Assembly (NCBI GenBank): GCA_030530875.1
Contig: JAUMUD010000004.1
Coordinates: forward strand, 1 to 64,000
Source: Corynebacterium sp.
Lineage (GTDB): Bacteria > Actinomycetota > Actinomycetes > Mycobacteriales > Mycobacteriaceae
Direction: 5' to 3'
Length of the DNA stretch: 64,000 nucleotides
Shown in pieces: positions 57,866-64,000 of the stretch. Under the pieces are notes generated by a model. It ran no database searches and had not been told where the DNA came from. It saw only the letters and a program-made list of their open reading frames with translations. A program made the position numbers and the translations under genes. Positions within the stretch are counted from its first letter, which is position 1, and every line of letters begins with the position of its first letter.

Positions 57866-57883
57866 CAACCGAGTAACACACCT
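57853..57883 (-). promoter_or_regulatory. RAT antiterminator site of the bgl operon
   Basis: On the minus strand the 31 bases run AGGTGTGTTACTC, GGTTGG, AGGCACGAACCT. This matches the LicT/BglG RNA target layout (GGxTTGTTACT ... AGGCAxxACC), with AGGT pairing ACCT. It lies about 93 bp before the bglF ATG, as expected for an antiterminator. Confidence 0.75.
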
Positions 57884-57909
57884 GATGTTTTTGAATCTAC
57901 ACCATAAAA

Positions 57910-57934
57910 GAAAAAGGAGGCAAATTGCCTCCTT
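57910..57934 (-). terminator. Rho-independent terminator of the bL37 gene
   Basis: On the minus strand AAGGAGGCAA, 1-3 base loop, TTGCCTCCTT, then TTTCTTTT. Confidence 0.85.
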
Positions 57935-57940
57935 AGGAAC

Positions 57941-58015
57941 TTAAGCGTTAGGGCGCTTGCCGTGATTTGCCTTGCCCTTACGACGATCCTTGCGCTTACG
58001 ACCGCGCTTGCTCAT
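57941..58015 (-). CDS. Ribosomal protein bL37, 24 residues
   Basis: ATG 58015 with AAGGAG upstream. It encodes MSKRGRKRKDRRKGKANHGK, then RPNA and a stop. The mycobacterial bL37 of the large subunit is 24 residues with the same frame (AKRGRKKRDR...KANHGKRPNA), so the identity is clear despite the short length. It is extremely basic and binds 23S rRNA in mycobacterial ribosomes. It lies just downstream of whiB1 on the same strand and is followed by its own terminator. Confidence 0.92.
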   Translation of the reverse strand: MSKRGRKRKDRRKGKANHGKRPNA

Positions 58016-58071
58016 GCTAGTCTCCTTCTAGACTTCAAATACAGTGATCTGTTGTTACTTTACCAAAAGGC

Positions 58072-58329
58072 TTAGATCTGTGCACGTACGCGGGCACGGG
58101 TGCGGTTCTTGCGCTTGAGGGCGCGACGCTCCTCTTCGCTCATGCCACCCCAGACGCCAGCGTCTTGACCAGTGGAAAGAGCCCAATCTAGGCACTCAGT
58201 GGTGACAGGGCAGGAATTGCAAACCAGCTTGGCTTCGGCAATCTGCTGGAGCGCCGGACCAGAGTTACCTACTGGGAAAAACAGCTCTGGGTCAGAGTTA
58301 CGGCAACCAGCGCGATGACGCCAATCCAT
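58072..58329 (-). CDS. whiB1: WhiB1-type iron-sulfur regulator
   Basis: An 85-residue WhiB-like protein with cluster cysteines at residues 9, 37, 40 and 46, GVWGG at 58-62 and a basic C-terminal tail (ALKRKNRTRARVRAQI) that binds DNA. WhiB1 is the essential nitric-oxide-responsive member in mycobacteria and binds the primary sigma factor. AAGGAG precedes the ATG. A GlxR/CRP-like site lies about 94 bp upstream. The normal neighbour sigH-rshA is now 4.4 kb away. Confidence 0.95.
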   Translation of the reverse strand: MDWRHRAGCRNSDPELFFPVGNSGPALQQIAEAKLVCNSCPVTTECLDWALSTGQDAGVWGGMSEEERRALKRKNRTRARVRAQI

Positions 58330-58422
58330 GTGGTCTCCTTCGGGTGAGAAATTAAGAATATATTAAGTATTACTAGAAAATAATCGCACGGAATTAAGGA
58401 AAAGTAAATACTTTTTTAAAAA

Positions 58423-58438
58423 TGTGACCAAGCTCATA
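58423..58438. promoter_or_regulatory. GlxR (CRP-type) binding site candidate upstream of whiB1
   Basis: TGTGACCAAGCTCATA, that is TGTGA-N6-TCAtA, nine of ten key bases of the GlxR/CRP half-sites. CRP controls whiB1 in M. tuberculosis. Confidence 0.45.
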
Positions 58439-58607
58439 TAAATTCTAAAAGGCCACGATCTAGTAGGGAAGATTAGGCTAGGCTAAGAATGAAAAGGTCA
58501 TTTCTGTGACTCCTGTGACTGGATTATTTGAGTTTTGGCGATCAGCGTGCTACGGATCCGTAACCTTAAGGATTATCTTATTTGGCCAGCATGCGCGCGC
58601 AGTCGGG

Positions 58608-58613
58608 TACAAT
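58608..58613 (+). promoter_or_regulatory. Candidate -10 element for a leaderless transcript
   Basis: TACAAT ends 8 bp before the GTG at 58622 and no ribosome binding site is present. The -35 is not clear. Confidence 0.35.
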
Positions 58614-58621
58614 AATCTACC

Positions 58622-59071
58622 GTGAGCACTACCGAAGAAAAAGAAATTCCACCCGCACCCGTCCGCTATGCCGGCATCCTCGGCATGCTGGAGGGCCTGG
58701 TTGGCATTATCTACGCCATCGCCCAGGTTATCCATCAGGCCACCCATGGTCCGGTTTCTGACCTTGTGGTGGAAAATGGCGGCTCTGCAAGCTTCATTCA
58801 GGGCGGCCTTGGCTATGCCAATGCCATCTTCCTCATCATTATCTTCGGTGCTGTGGGCCTTGGTGGCCTATTCCTCTTCAGGGGTAAGCGCTGGGGCCGT
58901 GGCCCAGTTTTCTGCGCCAATCTCTTCGCCTTCGTCCTGGCCTACTTCCTCTATGGCGCCGGCCAGTACATCATTATGGTCATCGCCATTATCGTAGGCC
59001 TGATTGGTTTGGGCTTCCTGCTCAATAAGCAAGCCGTGAGTTGGGCAGCCGCCCGCTATGCCGAGCGGTAG
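58622..59071 (+). CDS. Conserved integral membrane protein, function unknown
   Basis: A 149-residue protein with four hydrophobic helices: about residues 18-38, 64-84, 96-116 and 117-133. The loop after the second has FRGKRWGRGP, a basic stretch likely on the inside. The N-terminal MSTTEEKEIPPAPVRYAG is charged and proline-rich. Similar small membrane proteins with this motif occur next to whiB1 or rhlE in corynebacteria. The GTG start at 58622 looks leaderless. No function can be assigned. Confidence 0.75.
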   Translation: MSTTEEKEIPPAPVRYAGILGMLEGLVGIIYAIAQVIHQATHGPVSDLVVENGGSASFIQGGLGYANAIFLIIIFGAVGLGGLFLFRGKRWGRGPVFCANLFAFVLAYFLYGAGQYIIMVIAIIVGLIGLGFLLNKQAVSWAAARYAER

Positions 59072-59090
59072 TCTAAAACCGCAGCTAGAA

Positions 59091-59122
59091 GCCCGGTTGA
59101 GGTAAAATTATCCTCGCCGGGC
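59091..59122. terminator. Hairpin between convergent genes, with family B in its loop
   Basis: GCCCGG, then GAGG, loop, CCTC, and CCGGGC, followed by CTTATTT. The GAGG...CCTC inner stem is made from the family B motif. It may serve both convergent genes. Confidence 0.6.
59099..59113 (+). repeat. 15-bp directional motif, family B
   Basis: GAGGTAAAATTATCC inside the terminator at 59091-59122. No family A copy within 2 kb. Confidence 0.7.
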
Positions 59123-59138
59123 CTTATTTATTTCAGCT

Positions 59139-60413
59139 TTAATTGGCGTCCGCAGAACGCAGTGCGACGAGCTCCTGACCGCGCTTCTCAATGATCGTAT
59201 TACCCGCAATGGCCAGGGATACTGGGGAGCCGGCAGGGTAGTTACCACGGTCGACCGGAATGATATAGTCCACCGCACCCGTATCCCAGTTCGCGACCGC
59301 AATGCCAGAACGCACGGGAATCAACAGGCGGTCACCCATAGCCACACCGGTACCCAGGGCATCGGTAAAGATACGGGCCACCTTCATAGTTTCGGGCACA
59401 AAGAGATACAGGCGCGAGCCATCAAACCAGGTTATGTGGTGCGGCAAATCAGCCACATCCGGGGCATAGACATCGCTTTGACCAAGAGTAGAAATCTGAG
59501 GTGAAGGGTCCACAGAGGTCGTGGTGGTGGTCTTACCATCACTGCCAATAGAAAGAATAGTGGCCTTATCAGAACCCGCCGTTGGTGGCACATAAACTGC
59601 GGCCGCAGTTTGGCCAATGGCGACAATCTGTGCGCCGGTGCCATTAACCGTAATATCCGAATTGGTCTCCGGCTTACGGGCATCACTAGGGGCGCGCTTC
59701 ATCATCACAATGCGCGTCTTATCGCCATCAGCCTGGCAGGCATTGGCCACAGCCACCAAATCCTTGCGGGTCAGAACGGAGTTAATCTCACAGTTCTGAT
59801 GAGGCTGCATTTTTGGCTCCTGAGGGGCATAAACCTCGCCATATTCGACCGTACGCACCATATCGGAGCGCCACAATTCCAGGCGAGTGCGCGAGTAGGT
59901 GCCCACCGCATCATTGGACTGCACGCCCATCACGGAGCTTGGTGCAATATCAGAACGGGTGGCCTTATACTGGCCAGTCGTGGCCGTAATAGCAACCACA
60001 TCACCGCACTGCTTCTTGTCTGAATAAGTGACTACCACTTCGCCCCAGGCCCCACCAATGGAGCAGATTGGCAGATTACGGCTATACTCCCACAGCTGCT
60101 GACCAGTCTTTGGGTCCATACCGCGCACCACGGAATTATCCCCATCGGTCTCAGTAGAAATCGCCACCCCGCCGACAACGAGCGGTTTATTCAAGGAACC
60201 GTAATCAGCTGCAGATGCGGTCCAGGACGTCGATAAGCTATGAGGAATAACTGTGCCAGTAGCCTCGGCGCTAAAAGTGCTGGCAGCAGGCTCCAAATGG
60301 GAATGGCGAATATTTGCCGTTGCCCATACGGTGCCCACACCCACCACTGCCACCGCAGTAATAATGCCAGTGGCAATAAAATCAGCGCGCTTCCTGCGCA
60401 GAACCTTCGTCAT
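59139..60413 (-). CDS. Rv3212-like membrane-anchored beta-propeller protein
   Basis: A 424-residue protein. A single N-terminal helix (FIATGIITAVAVVGVGTVWAT) anchors an outside domain of about 380 residues with PQQ/WD-like blades, such as GMDPKTGQQLWEYSR, GDVVAITATTGQYKAT and NWDTGAVDYIIPV. This is the family next to rhlE in actinobacteria (Rv3212 in M. tuberculosis). The function is unknown. ATG 60413 (MTKVLRRK) after GGAAGGGA is the preferred start; four residues upstream is another. It lies 12 bp after rhlE. Confidence 0.85.
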   Translation of the reverse strand: MTKVLRRKRADFIATGIITAVAVVGVGTVWATANIRHSHLEPAASTFSAEATGTVIPHSLSTSWTASAADYGSLNKPLVVGGVAISTETDGDNSVVRGMDPKTGQQLWEYSRNLPICSIGGAWGEVVVTYSDKKQCGDVVAITATTGQYKATRSDIAPSSVMGVQSNDAVGTYSRTRLELWRSDMVRTVEYGEVYAPQEPKMQPHQNCEINSVLTRKDLVAVANACQADGDKTRIVMMKRAPSDARKPETNSDITVNGTGAQIVAIGQTAAAVYVPPTAGSDKATILSIGSDGKTTTTTSVDPSPQISTLGQSDVYAPDVADLPHHITWFDGSRLYLFVPETMKVARIFTDALGTGVAMGDRLLIPVRSGIAVANWDTGAVDYIIPVDRGNYPAGSPVSLAIAGNTIIEKRGQELVALRSADAN

Positions 60414-60425
60414 AGTCCCTTCCAA

Positions 60426-61706
60426 TTACTTCCTACGAACCGCACGACGCGGACGACGCCCACGTGGGGCCTGAATTTTCTTCGCGCCCACCACACGCCG
60501 GGCCTGGCCACGAGTCGGCTGAGTCCCCTCCGGAATATCAAGAGCAGCAAAAAGCTCAGGTGAGGTACTAAACCACTGTGGCGGGTTGGTTTCCAAGCCT
60601 AATTCCTCAGCAATGGACTGCCAACGAATCAGCTCATCATAACCAACCATTGTAATGGAGATTCCCTTAAGTCCCGCGCGGCCAGTGCGCCCAATGCGGT
60701 GAATATAGGTCATGGCATCATCGGGAACCTGGTAATTGAATACATGACTAATGTCATCAATATCAATACCGCGGGCCGCAATATCCGTGGCCACAAGAAT
60801 CGGCACACGTGAGGTGCGGAAGGCATCAAGGCTGCTCTCGCGCTCTTTTTGGTCCAAATCGCCATGGACCGCGGCCACGCTGAAACCCGCCTTAGCAAGG
60901 TCCTGGGCAAGGTGCGCGGCTTGGCGCTTTGTGCGGACAAAAATTATGCTCTTCGTAGTCAACCGTGATTGAAGTGCCAGCTCCAAAACAGGCAGCTTAT
61001 CCATGGCGTGGGCCTGGAAAACAATCTGCTCCACGGCCTTATTGGCGGTATTTTGCTCCTGGCGGTCATCCTGGATACGCACCGGGTGGTGCATAAAACT
61101 GCGCGCAAGGCTCATAATTGGGCCGGGCATGGTGGCCGAAAAGAGCATGGTTTGGCGTTTCTCTGGAAGGCACCCAAAGAGGAACTCAATATCATCGATG
61201 AAGCCAAGATCGAGCATCTCATCGGCCTCATCAAGCACAAAGATACCAATCTCATCCAAACTCAACGCAGCTTGTTTATACAAGTCGATAATGCGGCCGG
61301 GCGTACCAATTAGGACATCCACGCCGCGCTTAAGCTGCTTTTTCTGCTCCTCCATCGGGGTGCCGCCCACAATAGTGGCCACACGCACCGGCAGATTCGC
61401 CGCCGCCTGCTCAAGCTCCGCGCCCACCTGTTGCGCAAGCTCACGGGTGGGAACCAACACTAGCGCATGGGGCAGGCCATCCAATTCCGGCAGGGCCGCA
61501 TCATCAAAAACCCTATCCAAAAGCGGAATACCAAAACTCAAGGTCTTACCGGAACCCGTGCGCGCCTGCCCGATAATGTCCTTGCCATCCAAGGCCAAAG
61601 GAATGGTTGATTCCTGAATTGCAAAAGGCCGCGTAATTCCGGCCGCCGCCAATGCCTCCGTAATTTCCACGGCGACACCGAGTTTTTCGAAGCTAGTGTG
61701 AGACAC
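60426..61706 (-). CDS. rhlE: DEAD-box RNA helicase RhlE-type
   Basis: An ATP-dependent RNA helicase of 426 residues. The Q motif is FAIQESTIP, motif I is ARTGSGKT, motif II is VLDEADEMLDLGF and motif III is FSATMP. Motif VI is HRIGRTGR, in the second RecA domain. The C-terminal tail is rich in Arg and Lys (GRRPRRAVRRK) and binds RNA. It probably helps ribosome assembly or RNA decay. First of two genes on this strand. A family A palindrome lies within it at 61271. Confidence 0.95.
   Translation of the reverse strand: MSHTSFEKLGVAVEITEALAAAGITRPFAIQESTIPLALDGKDIIGQARTGSGKTLSFGIPLLDRVFDDAALPELDGLPHALVLVPTRELAQQVGAELEQAAANLPVRVATIVGGTPMEEQKKQLKRGVDVLIGTPGRIIDLYKQAALSLDEIGIFVLDEADEMLDLGFIDDIEFLFGCLPEKRQTMLFSATMPGPIMSLARSFMHHPVRIQDDRQEQNTANKAVEQIVFQAHAMDKLPVLELALQSRLTTKSIIFVRTKRQAAHLAQDLAKAGFSVAAVHGDLDQKERESSLDAFRTSRVPILVATDIAARGIDIDDISHVFNYQVPDDAMTYIHRIGRTGRAGLKGISITMVGYDELIRWQSIAEELGLETNPPQWFSTSPELFAALDIPEGTQPTRGQARRVVGAKKIQAPRGRRPRRAVRRK
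61271..61284. repeat. 14-bp palindrome, family A
   Basis: CTTGTTTATACAAG in rhlE. This is the first family A copy after a 17-kb gap without any. Confidence 0.7.
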
Positions 61707-61794
61707 AATCCCCAGTTTACAGCATGCTCTTAGCGATCAACCATCTCGCGCCCGATTTGGGGTAGTTTGCGTTTTGCCTAGTTAAAGGCCACTC

Positions 61795-61809
61795 GCGGTT
61801 AAATTATTC
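61795..61809 (+). repeat. Family B motif (weak T variant)
   Basis: GCGGTTAAATTATTC in the gap between rhlE and the DUF3107 gene. Confidence 0.35.
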
Positions 61810-61918
61810 TGCTTTTCGACGCTCCCCGGTGCGGCCGACTCATTTCCCCACGCCCCTTAAGAGGCTAATATGGAGCATTATTTAGGTATCCGAATTTCAC
61901 AATATAAAGGAGAACCCC

Positions 61919-62149
61919 GTGGATATTAAGATTGGTCTCGTTCATAGCCAGCGCGAACTTCTGGTTTCCCTCGCTGGCGAGCCTGACGCCATTAAATCCA
62001 GCCTCAAGGAGGCCCTGGCCAGCGAAAACGAGCCAGTGCTCGAACTTGTGGATAAGAAGGGTACATCCCGTTTTATCCGTACCGCTGAGATTGCCTATAT
62101 TGAGTTTTCTGAAGAGAAGCCACACTTTGTCGGTTTCGCTACTAAGTAG
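61919..62149 (+). CDS. DUF3107 family protein
   Basis: A 76-residue protein of the actinobacterial DUF3107 family (TB9.4, Rv3208A in M. tuberculosis). It has MDIKIGLVHSQRELLVSLAGEPDAIKSSLKEAL, a beta-alpha unit, and LELVDKKGTSRFIRTAEIAYIEF, which is typical. The function is unknown. The start is GTG 61919, after AAGGAGAA. It precedes the DUF3152 gene by 27 bp, as in its relatives. Confidence 0.9.
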   Translation: MDIKIGLVHSQRELLVSLAGEPDAIKSSLKEALASENEPVLELVDKKGTSRFIRTAEIAYIEFSEEKPHFVGFATK

Positions 62150-62176
62150 CTCAACCGCCAAAATTCCTGATACGGA

Positions 62177-63124
62177 ATGACCGAGAATAATCCAGAGCAG
62201 CCGCCGCGCCGTTTTCGCGTGCGTTCACCCGAGGAATATGAGCGCGAGCGGCTGGCCTCCACCACTACAATGGCCGCCGCAAAGAAGCGCCCATTGCTCC
62301 TCGATTACCGTCTTTGGGGCGTGGTGGTCATTGCTATCATTAGCCTCTGGATTATTATCGACCTCATTATTCGCCCTGGTCAACCCCTGCTCGAGGTAAA
62401 ATCATCCGATGTGGGGAGCGTCGAAACGCCCAACAATACGACCGATCCAGGCTATGCCAGCCCCTTGGCCCTGCCGAACCTTTTGGGTGCGCTGCCACCG
62501 GGTCAGGACTATACGCAAAAGGGCGATGATACCTACCGGTCCATTGCGCCGGTGGATGATTCCACGGTGGGGCAGGGCACGCAAAAGGCCGTGCGCTATA
62601 CCGTGGAAGTGGAAAATCCCATTGATACCAATGCCTATGGTGGGGATGCGGCCTTCGTGAAGCTCATTGAGTCGACGCTATCAAGCCCCTTGAGTTGGAC
62701 CAAGGATTCGCGCTTTAGTTTCCAGCATGTGGATACGGCCGCGCAGGCGAACCTACATATTCAATTGGCCACGCCTGAAACTGTGCACCGCTATTGCGGC
62801 CACAGCATTGATGCAGAAACCAGTTGCTATACCAGTGACGGTGAGCGAGTGCTCATTAATGAGGCTCGGTGGGTGCGTGGCGCCACGACCTTTCAGGGCG
62901 ATATTGGGTCCTACCGCCAATACGTAATTAATCACGAAGTGGGCCATAGCCTGGGCTATCAGCACGTGGCCTGCCCGGCGGATGGTGAACTTGCGCCCGT
63001 AATGATGCAACAAACTTTGAGTCTTTCTAATGCGGATCTCATTGCCATTGCCGATGCGGGGGATTATGAAAATAGTGGTAATCATACGTGTCGCTTCAAC
63101 GCCTGGCCCTATCCGACAGGTTAA
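62177..63124 (+). CDS. DUF3152 family membrane-anchored protease-like protein
   Basis: A 315-residue protein: cytoplasmic N-terminus, one membrane helix (LWGVVVIAIISLWIIIDLII, about residues 46-65) and an outside domain with NHEVGHSLGYQH (about residues 250-261). HExxHxxxxxH is the extended zinc site of metzincin-type proteases, with an additional Met turn (VMMQQT). This is the DUF3152 family (Rv3207c). A substrate is not known. The family B motif at 62393 encodes EVKSS just after the membrane helix. The following gene starts 9 bp later. Confidence 0.9.
   Translation: MTENNPEQPPRRFRVRSPEEYERERLASTTTMAAAKKRPLLLDYRLWGVVVIAIISLWIIIDLIIRPGQPLLEVKSSDVGSVETPNNTTDPGYASPLALPNLLGALPPGQDYTQKGDDTYRSIAPVDDSTVGQGTQKAVRYTVEVENPIDTNAYGGDAAFVKLIESTLSSPLSWTKDSRFSFQHVDTAAQANLHIQLATPETVHRYCGHSIDAETSCYTSDGERVLINEARWVRGATTFQGDIGSYRQYVINHEVGHSLGYQHVACPADGELAPVMMQQTLSLSNADLIAIADAGDYENSGNHTCRFNAWPYPTG
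62393..62407 (+). repeat. 15-bp directional motif, family B
   Basis: GAGGTAAAATCATCC in the DUF3152 gene (EVKSS); the fourth copy identical over 15 bases. Confidence 0.75.
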
Positions 63125-63133
63125 AATAGCAGA

Positions 63134-64000
63134 ATGAATGACGCCCCAAAGGAAAACCCGAACGGCATCCCAGGGCCAATTGCAACGGCCTTCCATATTC
63201 CTAATAGGCCTGGTCAAAGGCTTGGTAGCGAATGGGATTATGGCGTTTTGGTTGACCAGACGGTTGTTTCCCCAGTGATTAGTCGCGATACGGCGCTGCT
63301 TTCCTCGCGCCTGCGTGAAAGTATTACGCCAAAGTTCGTGCGTTTTGCCAGGCCACTGCACTCCGGGGATGGCCGCGTGGTGGTGCGCGGTTATAAGGCC
63401 ACCGCTTTCGAAATGGGTATGTCCCGCACCAATCCGGATCTTGTAATTCGTGCTGCCCTAGACGTTGAGCAGGCAATTTCTGAGGTTGAGATTCCTCGCT
63501 TTGTGGATTACCTGCCGGATTTTGGCGATGAAAATAAGGTCTATCGCACCGCCGATTTTGCGGCTTGGTCCGATTCCCCGGCCGAGGTTATTTCCACTTA
63601 TGTGAATAATCCGGATTTCTCCACGGATACCACTTTTATTACGGCCCTGGAGACCATCGCTGCGATTTTCCCAAAGCTTAAGCCTATTGATGCGCCACGC
63701 CAACTTATCCACGCGGATATGTGGGGCACTACACTTGTTCAAGCAAGTTTGCCGCCAGTGGTGACTGATTTCTATTTCCAGGCCCACCCGGCCGGCTTTA
63801 GTGCTGCATTGGTTGCCATTGACGCGCTTGCTGATGGGGCGGCGTCGAGCAAGATTATTACGCGCTATAACTACCTGCCGAACTGGGAGCAGCTACTTTT
63901 GCGCGCACTGAGCTACCGCCTTTATGCCAGTGCCCTTGGCGGCCGTAATCAGCAGACCATTCGTCTGGTTCAGCTCGCCCGAAACCTCGGTCTAGCTGAG
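63134..64000 (+). CDS. TIGR02569 family protein, 3'-truncated by window edge
   Basis: An open frame from ATG 63134 to the end of the window: 289 codons, no stop. It begins MNDAPKENPNGIPGPIATAF and contains GQRLGSEWDYGVLVDQTVVSPV, FVRFARPLHSGDGRVVVRGYKAT, LIHADMWGTTLVQ and VVTDFYFQAHPAGFSAALVAIDAL. This resembles the actinobacterial TIGR02569 family, which has an aminoglycoside phosphotransferase-like fold (HxDxxxxN-like HADMWGTT). The function is unknown. It follows the DUF3152 gene by 9 bp without a strong ribosome binding site. A relaxed family A palindrome lies at 63734. Confidence 0.8.
   Translation, partial: MNDAPKENPNGIPGPIATAFHIPNRPGQRLGSEWDYGVLVDQTVVSPVISRDTALLSSRLRESITPKFVRFARPLHSGDGRVVVRGYKATAFEMGMSRTNPDLVIRAALDVEQAISEVEIPRFVDYLPDFGDENKVYRTADFAAWSDSPAEVISTYVNNPDFSTDTTFITALETIAAIFPKLKPIDAPRQLIHADMWGTTLVQASLPPVVTDFYFQAHPAGFSAALVAIDALADGAASSKIITRYNYLPNWEQLLLRALSYRLYASALGGRNQQTIRLVQLARNLGLAE
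63734..63747. repeat. 14-bp palindrome, family A, one core mismatch
   Basis: CTTGTTCAAGCAAG; the right arm has G for A in the core. Confidence 0.45.

Larger units (their letters stand above)
58330..58621. other. Upstream region of whiB1 and of the membrane protein gene
   Basis: 290 bp, AT-rich near whiB1. It contains the GlxR-like site at 58423 and a TACAAT element at 58608 in front of the divergent gene. CTGTGACTCCTGTGACTGG is a short direct repeat around 58504-58522. Confidence 0.5.

Overview
The window is chromosomal DNA of a mycolic-acid actinobacterium, almost certainly a Corynebacterium species. Gene content and order follow the Corynebacterium/Mycobacterium core: lpdA, pyc, the acyl-CoA carboxylase genes (accBC, accD2, accD1, accE), birA, purK-purE, an LCP ligase, rmlD-wbbL, manC, whiB2, manB-manA, tmk-mtrA-mtrB-lpqB, hpf, secA, aroA-rsgA, sigH-rshA, whiB1 and rhlE. 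GC looks moderate by eye (not computed). The species cannot be named from the sequence. I saw no rRNA, tRNA, CRISPR array, prophage or insertion sequence.

Layout. 1-5.2 kb: the tail of an LpdA-type quinone reductase, pyruvate carboxylase and a small secreted protein. 5.3-13.2 kb (minus strand): biotin-dependent carboxylation for fatty and mycolic acids, with maf and a rhodanese. The divergent birA supplies the biotin ligase for AccBC and Pyc. 13.3-16.5 kb: birA, a PH-domain membrane protein, purK and purE. 16.5-27 kb: envelope assembly, with a TIGR03089 protein, an LCP ligase, RmlD and WbbL for the arabinogalactan linker, and ManC, ManB and ManA for GDP-mannose, interrupted by whiB2 and two small conserved genes. 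27.2-29.7 kb: an unusual Ser/Thr-rich secreted protein and a DUF4259 gene. 29.7-34.6 kb: tmk, the MtrAB two-component system and LpqB, tightly coupled. 34.6-41.6 kb: a Cys-containing unknown protein, a ComF-like protein, Hpf, SecA and small conserved proteins. 41.8-44.1 kb: a ferredoxin-reductase/fatty-acid-desaturase pair. 44.5-49.9 kb: two drug-efflux modules (MMPL-TetR and TetR-MFS), each with readable operators. 50-53.7 kb: rsgA, aroA, ybaK, sigH and rshA. 53.6-57.9 kb: a beta-glucoside PTS operon (bglF-bglA-bglG) with a leader antiterminator, lying between rshA and whiB1. 57.9-64 kb: a 24-residue ribosomal protein gene, whiB1, a membrane protein, an Rv3212-like protein, rhlE, DUF3107, DUF3152 and a truncated TIGR02569 gene.

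The most interesting signal is not a gene. Two short sequence families recur through the window in genes and in gaps. Family A is a 14-bp palindrome, CTTGTYTRRACAAG (15 copies with an intact core, 2 relaxed). Family B is a directional motif, GAGGTWAAATYATCC (about 14 copies, 12 of them on the plus strand). B copies usually lie within about 100-600 bp of an A copy. Both are far commoner than chance, and the annotated genes do not explain them. They could be chromosome-organisation, recombination or DNA-recognition sequences. All counts were made by eye.
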